Assembly: GCA_004352715.1 (NCBI GenBank)
Contig: SCFE01000067.1
Coordinates: forward strand, 1,466,516-1,530,515
Source: Hofstenia miamia
Lineage: Eukaryota > Xenacoelomorpha > Acoela
Reading direction: 5' to 3'
DNA: 64,000 nucleotides
Of the stretch, positions 47,587-62,332 are shown piece by piece; the first letter of the stretch is position 1; each line of letters opens with the position of its first letter. Below the pieces are notes generated by a model. That model was not told the origin of the DNA. It saw nothing but the letters and a program-made list of their open reading frames with translations, and searched no databases. A program made the translations under genes and the position numbers.

Positions 47587-50465
47587 CGAGAAAGGGAATT
47601 TGAATGAGACAATATTTTGGTTTACATCTTTGTAAATCCATACTTTTAAACAAAATGTATCTATTTTAGAATAAATATACTATCTGCAAGAACAGCGATT
47701 TTTTAGTTCATGAGTTTTATGCGCAATATGATGCAATTTGTTGTAAAATCTTGAAATTTCTCTCAAACTACATGGAACTTAACAGATTATATCCGAGATG
47801 ATCTAGGTGAAGTACAATCAAATCAAGGGAAGGTTATTACACCAAAATTGATTTCTCGACATAGCATATTTTAATAGAACGATACCAAATTATTTTTATC
47901 AAAAGGTGTGAACTGGCGCAAGCCTCAGTCCAAGAATAGCTCTAAGATAAACCAAGCCAATAGATTTTTCAATTTCACATATTGATGAGCCTGACATTGG
48001 TTTTGAAAGCCTGGATTTAACAATGGTATTAGTTTGATTTTTTCTTACCATAAAATCAGTAAAGATGATTCTTCATGCAATGAATCAGATTTGATAATTT
48101 TCGTTTTGTTGATAGTTAAATTTCTGGTGAGATCGTGATGATATCATGTAAACAAGATTTTACATTATTCCATACAGTATTTCCATGTTTTTATTCCCAC
48201 AATAGTGTCATATTTAGCAATGAAATCTAATATGGGTTTATACATTGAACTACAATTTTAAGATGACTAAATCATTATTTTCAATAAGATTTTCAAATAT
48301 AATGCCATCAGAATCAATGGAATCATCATCCTCTTATGATTTCCCTGGATCAAGATTGGCAAAATGCTGAAAAACATTCAATGCTGAGAATCGCTGTACA
48401 TTACCAAGAAGATGTTATAGAGTTAGTTCCATTGAAATTCCTGGAATAAAGTTAGTCTGTTAAGTGTTTTGAATACTCACAACACTTACCGGTCAAAGTG
48501 ACTGGAATGGGTATTGTAGGTATTCACGTGAAAATACAGTTAAAATTCAATGAAAATTTTTACAAAATACTAAAAATAATTTTGCATCGTAATATAATAA
48601 TTGTATGAAAATTCCAAATCAAAAAGTTCAACTGAAAATTTTTACAAGACAAAAACAGACCGGTTTGGGTAGATTCTAGTGTTTCGTTTTGCTTGCAAAC
48701 TATGTGAGAACCATTTTACATTAGGTAATAATCGATCCTGATCTTAAGAAATACTTATTTAATTGAATAAATTTGAAATTCGGCGTTGCAAAAATTTTTC
48801 TTCTTAAATGCTCGTTATTTTGCATTACCTTCAATCATAACACGTTTCTTGTCACCATCGAGATCAGTCAGAACCATTCCATGTACATGTAAAATGTTTT
48901 AGAATAGTTATATCTATCTTATGACAATAAAGAGCAATGTTTGATATTCTATTCCAAAGTTTTTATATTCCACTTACTTTAACTATGCAAATGAAACTAG
49001 CAGTTATCTCTCATAAAGAATGTGTCACCTTTGTCAGAGATTTATCAAAAAGCAGAAAACGAAACTAATAAAAAGATAAAAGTATGCTTAAGAATCCGTC
49101 TACAGTGTCCAATAAATTTCAAACAAGTGTAGGGTTTTGAATTAAATAGGTAGTAATCGAGCTATCCTTAAGAATACAGGTCAGAAAAATGTAAAAAAAT
49201 TAAATCAATTCTGATTTTCAGCATTTTTGTATTGATGAATTTTTGCAAAATTATATTACCCATTGGAATTGAAGTAATAGAAAACAGTTAAATATTCTAA
49301 GTCACTTCTGACCGTTTATGAAGATCCTCAATGGGAACAATTCCACTGAATTTTGTCGCTTAACTTAATATTTCTGAATGATATCATCAAAAATGACTTA
49401 ATGAGTTTTTGACAGTAATAATAGAAAATGTCAACGAAAAATGCAGATACTACAGTACACAATTGTGGAAAACAAATTTTTTAGTTATTTATTTACCACA
49501 AAATAATTATTTGACTGATTTATAATAGAAGGATTTGAAACCAAAATGCACAATAGTTATATTTCCATGATTAGCGACTGTCTAAAAATGAGACTATTTG
49601 TTGCTACAATATTTTGTTATGAAATTATTCTAATTTCTTAATGGATTCGATAGTAATGACTACAATTGAAAATGTGAAGACAATGTGTGAATTGGACAGT
49701 AAATAAAATGATTGTTACGAAAGGAATGAAATTTCTCAAGTGATGAGAATTAGTAATAAAGAAACCACTAATTCGTCTCAATTCTCAGGCCAGTTCTTTA
49801 CAAAATGGTCTATCGTTAATTCAATGCCAAAGCAAACCGTCATCAAAAGGAGTAGACAGTTGCGAGATACATCAAGATAAGTCAAAATATCTGTTAAATG
49901 GAGATTGAATAGTTCAAGAAATATACAGTTAATTAGTGATGGCGAAAAGTGTAAGTATATAGGTCTTCCATGTTGATGTATAAATTGGAAAGATTTCTTG
50001 TTAATTTGCCACGATAAGTTTCACAACGTAATCACTTTGAGCCTTGCCTTTTTCAAAATATTTCAACTCAGATTAGTTATAAACGCTTAAGGTGAACCCT
50101 CATTATCAATGTAGGCTTCATCACAGTAAGACTCATTTGCTTATTTTGAAGATTCCATATATGTCGACCCACTTCATTTCATTCTTAGTTTTTTTCAAGG
50201 TGGTAAATGGTTCAAAAATAATACGAGTTGGGTTGGATCGGGTAGGATCGTGGGTCATATATAATTATTAGGATAAAAGTACACTTCTCAGATTTAAGGA
50301 AAAATTTAAGAAGTCAATAATTTTAATGTTTCAATTCTTAAACATGTTTAGAATTTTTGTATTTTTTATTGTTTTAGTAGTAGTAAATACTTTAATTGTA
50401 TAGTGCAAATCATTATAACATAATGACGTTAATTACAAAATGAAAATGGTGGTATGTTTTATAGT
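47587..50465. other. No gene recognised; possible LINE scraps on the minus strand
   Basis: Minus-strand translations around 48350-47120 have some LINE-like words but no motif I can defend. A GGGTTGGATCGGGTAGG patch near 50225-50250 is another CGGGTC-type tip. Confidence 0.35.
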
Positions 50466-51652
50466 CAGTGGCGGACTTAAGGGGGGGGTAGGGGACTTCA
50501 GTTCCCCCATGAGCAAGCAAAATAGAGTGTAAATATAAAGTCAATTTGTGCAACATTTGCAAAAAAAGTTGAAAAATTCCAAATTAGTACAAAATTTGTG
50601 TATTCCATTAGCAAACCGATATTAAGAATTCATCAAACATATTAGCCAATCCAATATACATTTCATCTAACATCCACCAAACTTTGCTACTTAAGAAATT
50701 ATATAAGCAGTTGACAGACCTCCTTACACAGCATACATAAATCTGTGTACAGTTAGTAAATAGAACCAATACTATTTCAGTGAAGTTGTTAACTAAGACA
50801 CAGTTTTGTTGAAGGATGTGACCAAAGAAGGAATAGTGAAAGCTACCTACCCCACTTTTCTCGAAAAAACCACAGGTAATTGCCTAAAAAGTGCAGATCC
50901 TTGTAATATTATGAGAAATTTAAAAAACTTCCTCAATCATTTTGAACAATTACTGGATATGAAAGATATACTATAAAACTATAGATCGCTACATATAGTG
51001 TTTGTAGCTGACCACGTCCCTGTTTTTGCTTTTTAACAACACTTAATAAAGTCAAAACAATCTGGATGTTTCTTAAATACTATATAATATACTGTCAAAG
51101 TGTCCAATGAAACTGGAACTTTGTATGAAATACAATAGCTGTACATTTGTTAATTTCAAACTGGTAAGTACATTAATGACACCACATTTCAGGTTTTCTG
51201 TACCAACAAAACATTGATTAGAGGTCCTTAGAATCCTCAAGATTCAATTCTGCTGCACCTCAACAGCAATGAAGCATCATCCAACTACCATGGCGTGGGC
51301 TGCTGTGCTCATTATTACTGTGATTTATTACTATTTCAAAAAAAGTGTGCTAAGATGAACACTGACAAATATATCAGCATTTTGAGTGTTTAAAAAAACA
51401 TTAAAATTTAGTGCAGGACCAGAAATAGATGCATCTATAAATTTAAATTATGATACATTAAAAAACCAATTTCTAAATGGATTCGAAGAAACTCAAACTC
51501 ATTTGTAAGAAGTCCGAACTAGAAGATCATCAAGTTGGCATCACAACACGTAGAGAAATGTATGAGGAATAGAAATTTAGTCAAACTAGAATGAATAAAT
51601 CGAGTTTTGGAGTGTTATTACCCCCCATCAGAAATGTCTAGATCCGCCCCTG
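50466..51652. mobile_element. 1.2-kb hAT-like element with G-rich termini
   Basis: The left end is CAGTGGCGGACTTAAGGGGG. The right end, reverse-complemented, is CAGGGGCGGATCTAGACATT. Nine of the first ten bases agree. Flanking 8-mers are TTTATAGT (50458-50465) and CTTATATT (51653-51660), 6 of 8 identical, consistent with an aged 8-bp target duplication. No transposase could be read; interior ORFs are short. Probably non-autonomous. Confidence 0.65.
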
Positions 51653-52254
51653 CTTATATTATATTAGTTTCCTTGGGTACATTTTCAAATATTACCCATA
51701 GATAATAAAAAATTTTCGTTTAATTCTGTTATCTTTCTAAGTAAAGTTTATAGTTGTATTCTAGTGAATATTATTGCCCATTAAAATTCATAGGCTATTG
51801 TTTCTCAGAGAATAAGTTGTAGACAAAGAAAAGGACAAACTCGCCAAATATCAATATTGCACTTTTGATGTACAATTTTATAGAATTAAATAAGGTATTC
51901 ATAATCTCGTTAAAGATATATTGGAAAATGTAGTAATCGGATCTAAATATAAGACAGAGCAAGACATTATTTTAGAACTTTTCTAGGTGTTTTATGTAGC
52001 CTTTAGAAGAATATAGAATACATACGATTTTTCTTAACACGAATGGTCAATGTGTAAGGAAAGTTTCTTTTTATCATGACCTTTTGAAAGTCGGGTTCGA
52101 ATATGCTTAGACCAAGAAAAATTGTTTGTAAATAATGTACCTACGTGTACATCCAAAACCTTACATAGTAGACAAGTTGGCGATTTGCGAATTTTTATTG
52201 ATAATTTTATGTTACTATATTTTGTGCTTTTTAATTAGTAATCTTTCTTTGATC
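51653..52254. other. No gene recognised
   Basis: AT-rich; nothing seen. Confidence 0.55.
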
Positions 52255-52335
52255 AGGGCTTTTTCGGGTCACTGGTCACTGCTAGATTGGTTTGCTCGAG
52301 TGGCGGGTCAGAAAAAGTGATCCGTTTTCCACCCT
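52255..52335. repeat. Candidate 81-bp MITE or solo foldback (CAGGG tips)
   Basis: The left tip reads CAGGGCTTTTTCGGGTCACT. The right tip, reverse-complemented, reads CAGGGTGGAAAACGGATCACT. The CAGGG and CGG-TCACT parts match, giving a short GC-rich foldback in AT-rich surroundings. No target duplication was found. Confidence 0.4.
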
Positions 52336-55300
52336 GGTTTCTAGACGTGAGGGATACTATTTTAGGACGGTTTCACGCGATTATTATACGTACATCAATT
52401 ATTCATCTATTTTTTTTGTTAATGGCATAGTTTGGACTTTTATATACATGGGGAACATAAACTAAGATAAGAATCATTAATGCAACTTAATACAATATGG
52501 TAGACCAAACTCTTCCGCATAATGCAAAAATTTAATTGGTTAGAGAAAAGATTACATTTATATAGCTGATTCCTTTAAATTAGCGATTCTCACAAAAGCA
52601 TGCCAGCAGAAATATTTTCTATGAATTTGAAATAAACATTTTCATCAAACTTACTTAACCAGCATGCAGTGGCGTTAAAGCTCTTGGAAATCAGGGGGTT
52701 ACAGATTCGAATATTTTCTATGTGAGCATATGTAAAGAATTAAATGCCATTGGCCTTAAAAAGCTTTAAAAATTTTTTAATTTTTTTATGATTCCTTGAA
52801 AAAAAATTTAAACCCTCATAGCTATTTACATTTAAAGAAGCAGATCAGCTTCGATGTTGATTCCATGTGTTCCAAAACTTAAAATTACATGAACGTTAAG
52901 TATGAAGAGTATTTAAATGATTTTTTGAAAAATCAGAATTTTCAAGTAGTTCAGTAAAAAAAATACACATTTTCAACATTACGTTTGATCACAGTCACCA
53001 ATAGATGTGTCCATGGCTCACAATTTCCATATTTTTAGAAAGCTTGAAAAAAACGGTTTTTCGCTTAAAAAATCACCATGCTATTTGAGATTTTTTACTC
53101 AGGAATTTTCCTAAAATCTAAGATGATTTCTTAATAAATATTTCAAGAGTACTTAAAAAAACAACACAATAGAACCGTGTCTCAAATTTCAATTACGTTT
53201 TAAAATTCTGATTTTTTGCGATTTTTGTAGATGTCATGATCTCAGGCTTCGCCCAGGGTGCTCCTTAGTGGAACTTGGGTAGATTATCATTGGAGGTTAG
53301 CTGATAACCCCATGGGACATAGAAACTATGATTATGTGAGCCCTAATTATAATGATAATTTGAATGAATTTCCATAAATAGTAATTTTCATTGAAAAATT
53401 GTTAATTGTTCCAAGTACATCGGTGTAATTTTGTGCAAAGTTTCACCGATTATGTGTGCTCATTCAGTGAAAATTTTCAAATTTCCTTATAGACTTGGAG
53501 AAAAGTGTTTGAAAATGTGGAAAAACAGCTGGTTCTTTTAAAATTACAAGCTGCTTAAGAATAATCACTAAATGACACTTTTGAAAAAATCATTTTGGCT
53601 TAGCGAGTAAAATTTTTCATTCATTAAAGTTTGTTTTTAATCTAGCTCAATTTTCATATTTAATTTTTTTAGCTAAATTTCATTGTTCAAGCTATTAAGA
53701 ACATGTCTAAAATTCAATTTAATAATGTATAAAATACTTTACGCAAATCAAGTGTCTTGAAAAATCATTTCTTGCAAAAAGTAGTTTTCAGTGCGGAATC
53801 AGCCCAAGTGCTATTTTCTATTTAAAGTAACAGGCTGAGAGAATTCTCTCAGTATCGTTTCAAAACAGAGATTATAGATTCCAACTAATTTTTTACTGTT
53901 TTGATGAGTAGGTAAAGGATATTGCTTGAATAAACTTAGAGGTTTTGGAAAATAACTGATACTCAGAGAGAACATAATAAAGTGCGCAGGAAACGTAACT
54001 TAAGTCTAAGCATCAGGAATTCAGGATTAATTAATCTCTGTTGCGCCAAATTAAGATGATATACTTAATATTTCATGCATGGATTTATGTTTTTCAAAAA
54101 TTTTTGAAATATGTACTTACATAATCTGGTAGCATATGTAGAACATTTTGAAAATGAGATGCATTCTTGAATTTTTCCGAACAAAACACCCTCACTAAAT
54201 GTAAATTGATAAATAAATAAATAATAAATTTACAATTTGGAGTTGCAGCTAATCTTAATATTGAAATTTCTTCTACATCAAGAAAGTTTAAGTTCCTGTA
54301 AGCATAGTGCATTCCAGTATTACCAGTTCAAATTCATTTTGAATTTAATAATTTTCTTGTTATATTCGATTGATTTTTTGAATTTACCTTATTTTGCATG
54401 TGACTTAGATGAACTCTATATAATTCGTCTGATTGGATGAAATATACATTTTGTAACATACACATGTTTTTTTATGTATAAATTGACTTAATATAAAATT
54501 TGAAAATTGTTAAGATGTAGGAAAAATTTTTAAAAGAAATAATCACTCTGTTCTTGTCCACAAAAACAGAAACACAACCATGTGCAGGGATAATTGGATT
54601 GTACTGTCAATGCTTCTTGAACTGGGTCGCTTGGTCAATGCGTTGAAAACACACTTTACAACCAGGTCACTGCATGAGCAAATATTAGTATTCAAAATTT
54701 ACTAGCTTCCAAGAATCTTTTTTCAAATTCAATATATTTTATATGTCATTGTTGAATACCTTTACAACCATTTTATACAGCAAGAATGAAATCTCAGTTA
54801 TTTCATCCTGGTTAAGCACTCCCTTTGATCACAACAACCATTAGATCACCACTTCAAACAGATGTTGTAGGTCTATGTTCTCCTCTACTCTCCTTTCTAA
54901 ATTTCGTTCGATAATTTGGCTTTATCCAAAATTGATAATGTGATGAAAACAAAGCAGCAATATTGCTAACTCTGTCAAAAATCGCAAAAAAAATTTTATT
55001 ATCACCATCACAATCGGAAAGAAACTTTTCAGCTGCAGGGAAGATTACTCCAAAAAATAGGGCCAGAGTCCATTCAGACAGGAATCACAAGCCCTAGTCT
55101 GCATGACTATAATGCAATATTCTTTGTAATCTTCTGCTAGATATTGTTTTCTTAAAAAAATTTTTCAACCGTTTCACAAAATGTGATCCGCTGACCCATG
55201 CGATCCAGATAAAATTTGACCCGGGAAGACCGAGTAAATTTTGAAAATAAATGATCCGGTGACTCAAGTGACCCACTTTTAGAATTTAAAACGTTGCTTG

Positions 55301-58300
55301 TAGGATTTTGCTAAGAGTGTACTTGCATAGATATTGACATGGACAACACATCACATTGGTCTCTACTGACATTCGAATGTTTCAATTCGCATTATTAAAA
55401 CTGGTTTTAACATCTCAAATAATCTACAATGTGAAATATAACACTACATAATACGTTTTATGAAGTAAAAATGCAAGCAAATTCAATTCATCATTTTGAA
55501 CTATCAGTCTGGAAAGGATTTTTCTGTTTCCAAATATTTATTAAATTTAATAGTTTAATTCCATTTAATTTCTGATAAAAATTTGGACTCAGACTTGTAT
55601 CAAATTTAGAAAACTTAATAGTAATTTAATATTAACCAATTACAAAATAAGGACTTATAAACTAATTCAAATCTATTTCGAACTTTGGTACAGACCAGCG
55701 GTGGCTACGGGGTTTTTTGAAACCCCTTTGTGTGAAATACGTAAGTCACATTTCTCAGTTTCAACTCTGTAGAGTAAACAAAGTTGTTTTTAAAAGTAAA
55801 TAATAATGACAGGTGTTTTGGCTGTGGATTTGCCACGTAAACCCATTTATGTTTTTTTTCAAATTCTGATTTGCAAATTTCGAACTTGCCTGAAAATTCA
55901 GATTTAAATTTAGAAATGAAACAAGTGAATTTGCAGGACTCTATTACAGAAACTAACGAAAACCAACATACAATTCTTTCAAAATCTATCTAAGTCCCAC
56001 ATGGCATTTATGTAATTCAATGATTAGGTAATCATAAGCATGACTTTATTGAGACAGTCTTTTTCGTGGAATTTATTTAAATCGCTTGTTTATATAAATG
56101 TGACCCGGTGACCCAGTAGACCCCAGTAAACCCTAAAGAATAATTGAGACTGAGAGCTGAAGACAGTTTGACCCACTTGCAACTCTGACAACAAGTCACT
56201 GGGTCATAGTTTTAACCAGGTCATCGCGTCATGGTTTATGACCCAGTTGCATTTCTGCTCTGAAAGATTGCCCATTATTTGAGCCCTGCCTACAGCTTTC
56301 TTGTCAAATTTCATATATTCATATAAGATTCCATTTATGTGTCCACTGAAATGAAAATAAATAATGCAGTATTTGTAATAGCATTTATATGTTTATACTT
56401 GTAGCAAATGTAAATATTTAATGTGTACTCGAAAATATATATTTGTGTGGAATAGCTTGCATATTTTGACATTTATCTAGTATTTGAAAGGTAACGGAAG
56501 GGAGAATCGATGCATTTTGGTTAGCACACTTTTAGCAAATAAATTAATACTATTCTTCAAACATCATTTTCAACGCTTATGCTTACACAGTCTTATAAAA
56601 ACATTATTTTCACTCTACATGATGCTTTGAAGTTTCTTTTCTTTTGATTTGAGCAATTTATTTTCTTAACTAATATTTTATTCGATTTGTCTTAATGCAT
56701 TTATTGTTTGAGAATTTATATATATATATACATATATATTACAGTAAGTTTATAAAATTAGGAGTTTAATAGTATCCCTAAGCTTCAGGGAATTCGTGAA
56801 ACTACTATTTCAATTTTTAAAATTGATTTAAAGCTCAAATATATATATATATATAGGTAATAAATGAATGAAATATTGCAAGCACTGTGCGTCTGGGGCA
56901 ATGTTTCAAATTGCATGTATATGAAAAAGGCAATAACAATCTCCAATTTCGAAAAAAATCTGGTCTGGCCATTGCAATGAGTAAAAGAATTGTAAAAGTA
57001 CTCGATGTTGATGAAATTGTTACATATTGTCAAAATTACGGTGAATTTATACTTTATTATATAATGCATACGCATTTAATAGCATTTCAATAAAAAGGGA
57101 GAATCCATTATTGGCCATTAACTTTGCTCCCTAACATAATATTTTCCAAATTATCCAAAAATTGTCACAAAAAAGAATTCTGCTTTCCAAAAAAAATCTA
57201 TTTTTGAAAATGCAAAATAATACATTACATTGCAATAAGTGCTGCTATTGGAAAATCTCAAATCACGCTACGACACTGATTGTGTACTTTTAAAAGGTTT
57301 CTTGTTGCTTGTATGGGAGGTAAAATATTTTGCTACAGAATGTCTTATACAGAGGGTTTCAGCTCATCCCATGGAATGTTCTTTGTATTGAAAGCAGAAA
57401 ATAAGTTCTGTAAGTAAATAGTTTTATTCAAAACTACATATAGAGGTAGTAACGATTCATTAATATTTAATAGTTAGTTAACTTTTATTAAATTAAAGAT
57501 TAATTAATAGTAAAAATTTTAGCTTAATCAAAACTTCTGCACTAAAATTTATCGACAAATTCATTCAAAAGGAAGAAATGGAGTAGGCGTTTTTTCTTTC
57601 AATATTGTCAGATTACGAGCTAGTAATTAATGCGGCTTGTTAACAATGCAACCCACAGAATGAACTAATTGTTCACACAAAACTGAACATGATTAATAGC
57701 TAATTGAAATAATTAAAATAAATTTAGGATTAATGGATTAATTATTCTGCAATCCTATCGACAAGGATTACTCGCTAGTCTAATTGATGATGAATTTGAG
57801 GCAAAATTGAAAATGTCTCCAAAAATGTTTCTTCCAATCTAAAAACGTGCATGCTGGTGGCGAATAAATGAGTATCGCAATAAATAATGTTATTGCCACA
57901 TCACTTACATATTTTGATTTGAAATTCTGCAAACATGCTGTGGATGTTGGGATACATAAGCCAAAAAATGTATTTTAGCCTTGCATATATATTTTTGAAA
58001 ATCTTATCACTTTTTTTTCAAATTTGTTTTAGACTGCTGTTATTCTTTTCTTTAGGATCCATAAAAAAGAAGGATTGAAGCCTCAGAACTCCCTTTTATT
58101 ACAGCCTTAGCAACTACATATACTGATAAGAATTATCTCTTAATTTATATAAGTTTTCGCATGATGGTAAGAGTTTGCTTTGCTAGTGAAAATAAGTTAT
58201 TTACACCTTTCTAAACCTACTGGCACTGCATCAAAAACAATTAAAGTACTATAGGTACATATAGTTTGGATCTAATAGTTAATACTACATGTATGTTTAA

Positions 58301-58723
58301 TGAATTTTAATGGTACGGAATTCATTGCAATCTATAAGATAAAGAAGTATTTTGTGCCTAAGACACATTCTTAGCATAAAATTTAGGTATTCTCAAAGAT
58401 GTCATTAATGTTTAAGGATGCTCTTGATATCTATATCTCTGCAAAAAAATTATCCCTTTGAAATTAAAAATAAATTAAGCGCTTACCTTCTGTTTGAGTA
58501 GTTTCCAACCCCACAGCACTGTAAAAAATCTAAACAAGGGATGAAAATGGATTTATCAAAAACTTCATACCATCATATATTTGCAGACAAGAACTCTTTA
58601 ATATCTAAAAATATAGTTATCAAGATTTCATATAAATGCATTCAAATTTAATTACCTCATTGTGTATTTCCAAGTTGTGTTCTATTCCTGATGTAATCTA
58701 AAGAAACTTAAATTATTTTCTTA

Positions 58724-58760
<37 letters not shown>

Positions 58761-60909
58761 CCTTAAAACAATAATAAAATTACACAAAAATCGTACTGAA
58801 AAAGTTAATAATTTAATGAATTTTCAATTTTACATCAACTATTTAACTCCCTGCAGCAATAAATGTCTTCAAAACGTTTTGAGAAGATTCTCAACAATTT
58901 TTTTGATGCTATGAAAAATATATGGCGATATCCATTTGAAAATTTTATGTTTAAGTTTTGCTTCTTGAAGAATTAAATTAAAAGGCTTAACTTTATGTTT
59001 CTAATTTCTTATAAAATAATATATCATAATACAATGAAATTTCAAAGTTGTATATTTAAAAACCAAGTAGTTACGAATCAAACTTTCCGAATTTTGGCTA
59101 AAGATTTTTTTAAAATTAAGTTTATGCCTACTTTTTAAATGTTAAAATAGTTTGGGTTCAGGCAAATTTGTAAATTAGTCTTTATATATTCATTGCAAGG
59201 CGTTAATTAACTTAAACTCTAATGTTCAAAAATTTCTAAGGTCTCTACCAACAATTATGTCCTGCAACTTGCAATATTTAACCAATTATGCACCAGTTTC
59301 ATACTGACTAACTACCGGCCAAACCTCAGTTTTTGGCCCAGGGGATCAAAGCCCTTATGAAACTTAAAACCCTTCTGAAAGCGTTCTCATAATGTTTTGA
59401 AGATTATTGTAAGACGTTTTTCAAAAATCGACGAGATGAAATGCTTCATTAGAGCTTGAAGGAAATCTCCTATGAAAATTGACTTCCTTTTAAAATTATT
59501 CATGAAATTTTGTAAAATAGAATATATTTAAAATGATTTTCCATAAATTACCCTTAAATTCCCACAAAAGCAATTTATATCAAAACATGTCTTATTTACT
59601 ATATAATATGTTGTTTTTAACGCTGGGGTTAAAAATATTATATACCGGTATGCTTAAATCGTAAGCAGTATTAGGAATGCACAGGAGATGGAATGTTTAA
59701 ATTGGATGAATAGGTTCGGTACTATTTGAAAACTATGATAAAAACTTTCTCTTTATACAACACTCAATGCATTGCCGCCTGATTCGCGTCAGAATAGTCA
59801 ACTTGAAACATGAAACAATCTTTCATCGTGGTGCTTCTTTTATAGATTTGATTGACTTCAAAGAAGACAAAATTTCCTCTAATTAATAAGTACAAGTATC
59901 TTGCGGTTACATTAATTAAGTGTTCACCTTTCCCAAAATTACTCTTGTCCACCAATAATTCGACAATGAGCTGTTAATGTAACTTGAAGGAAAAATATAT
60001 TTATAAACGTACGTGTAAAATTTGAAATTATGAGAAGATTTTCCTTAATAAATAAAAATATCTATTTTAAGTCAGTCAAAATTATTTTTGAAAAGGCGTG
60101 TTGTGAAAAATCGAATTGACCAATTTTATTCTAAAAGGAATTCACCTTTTTCTTTGCCTTTTATATATTTTCTATCAGAATAATGTCAAAACTAAAAAAC
60201 AAGCTTACTATTGAATTTGAGGATTATAACGTACATTAACATTTTATAAATTGTGTTAACTCGTAGCAGGGAGTCTGAAATAACAACCTTGTAGGACTTC
60301 TGTCAATATTTTGTTGGTATCATGTTAGTAGAATATGTTCTTATATGTAATAAAAATATATATAGTAATACATAAACTACTTCTACTATAATTTTATCAT
60401 TGAAATCAAAACCTACAGATTATTTCCTAAAATTTTATTCTTCATTTGTAGGCATATAAAAATACAGTCACTCAAAACAATACCACTGAGATTCAAAGCA
60501 CAAGCATCAAACTACAGAATATCCTATTAATGCTCCTACAAAATCACTATTATTGACAAAATTCATCGCCTGTTGATATTTAAAGATAGGCATGATATCA
60601 ACATATAAAAATATGCATAATGCTGACAGACGTGCTGATAAAGGTTAACTGAATATCACATTTAATGTTCTAAGGGAATTTAACTTATGATACAATATTT
60701 TTCTGAATCCTTATTAAAGTGAGATATTGCTAAACCCATTTCCATTATTTTTACCTAACAAATAAATGTGTTCGCATTTTGGAACAATGTTGAAGATTTG
60801 CGCTAAAACTTATTCTAATGCCTGAAGTATATGCAAATGAGAATTTTTATTCAATGATAAATCCGATGTTTGTAAAAATATTCAAATTATTTCCATGCCT
60901 AGTGTTCAG
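52336..60909. other. No gene recognised; transposon tips and (TA)n
   Basis: GACCCG/GGGTCA-rich patches lie at about 54620-54680, 55180-55275 and 56095-56290; the last ends in GAGCCCTG, a hAT-like tip. CAGCGGTGGCTACGGGG at 55688 and CACGCTACGACACTG near 57280 could be opposite ends of one decayed element. A minus-strand stretch at about 55040-54890 (FLSDCDGDNKIFFAIFDRVS) looks coding-like but is unrecognised. (TA)n at about 56718-56740 and 58728-58759. Confidence 0.35.
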
Positions 60910-60981
60910 ATAGTGAGGCTGTCTAATGCCCGTCGCAACAACAACTACCCTGAAATATTGTGTTTTCTGAAAAATAGCTGT
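60910..60981 (+). CDS. Candidate internal exon, unknown gene
   Basis: A 72-bp open segment between a plausible acceptor (CCATGCCTAGTGTTCAG, ending 60909) and a consensus donor GTAAGT at 60982, phase 0 at both ends. It reads IVRLSNARRNNNYPEI, then LCFLKNSC. The base composition is clearly less AT-rich than the surroundings. The opposite strand also has a good acceptor (TTTTCATTTTAG near 61060) and an open frame, so the strand is not certain. I do not recognise a family. Confidence 0.25.
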
Positions 60982-62332
60982 GTAAGTCCCACCCAGGTGC
61001 ACCCTGCGTGCCTGAACGGGACAGAATTAGTTTGCGAAATTATGTCTAAAATGAAAAGGAGACAATTCTCTATCTTGTAGAGCTTTCAGATTTTAAATAT
61101 CTTCATTATAATCGTTTGCAAATTTTTTGGAGAACCATCACAGGTTTTGAAAAATTCTCAGTGGAAGTTTTAAATGATTTTTTCTGTTTTAGCATTCACT
61201 AATAGTCAATTTAAAATTGATTAGAAAATCAATCACCTATTAAGTATGGCCTATAGAAGTTGCAAATTCTAATATAAAATGAATAAACTTGATATTTTAT
61301 AAGAATGCAATTTTACCACAAATGCGGTCATCGAAGCGAAGCATCTCATCTAAAAGTATTATGAGAAATTTATCAAAAGCCTATCAACCGAAATTAATTG
61401 CATACCTAATTGGGCACTTTTACGCTCTCAAGATATGAGAAAAGATGATAAAAACGTTTAAGACATTAATCAAGAAATCTTATGAATGTGTTGCTGCATG
61501 TTTTGCATTGATAAAGAGCTTCCTATATAAGTATTTGTATTTTGTCACCCGAGCCATAATTTCCTAGAGCTGATGAGTATTTTTTGCCTAATGATTTGAA
61601 CTATAAAAGAAATACATTTACCCAGAAACTACATATTCACGTCCGTTAAAAATTTACTTACATGCAAATCGTTAAAATCAGATTAAATCAAACGATGTGA
61701 GTAGGAAATAACATAGTTTGCGAAAATAATTCACACAAAAATAAGCAAGTTAGTTCTTTATGAAAATGAATGCTCATCTGCAGTTAGTGTAATCCGAAGG
61801 AATTTCAATTCTAATTGAATTTCAACAACTTCGAAGGCTAGAGTATTGAGAAAATTAGAGGCGCAAAGCCTCTAAAAAGGTTACTGATTTTGATGCCTAA
61901 ATGCAATAATTGAAAAATATATAGAATAGAATGTTGAGCTAACAGCCCTGATTGATTTTATTCACTTAAGGTTTTTTCTTAACTATCACCTATGTTCATT
62001 TTCTATCGGATAGCAATTAAAAGTGGCATACAAAAAGTTTTCAAGAATGAGCTGTAAACTTTCAGTGAATAAGATGAAATTATTGAACATTATATTTGCA
62101 TAATTTCCGCGTGAGAACCTGAGAATACTTTGGAAATTCAGTGAGCGTGGAGATTAGATTTGGCGAGAGGTATTTATTAAATTTATTAACTTTATCATTT
62201 CGATCATTAGTCGAGTCATGCTGAGTAGAAGAATTAAATTAAATGGCCCATTATTGCTGCTCGACAAGGTGTTGTTGATAAAAACACATCTATGTTAAAC
62301 CAGGCGAAATGAGGACAAAGTGTGCCCTCTAG
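60982..62332. other. No gene recognised
   Basis: AT-rich except for the stretch continuing the candidate exon region to 61080. Confidence 0.5.
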
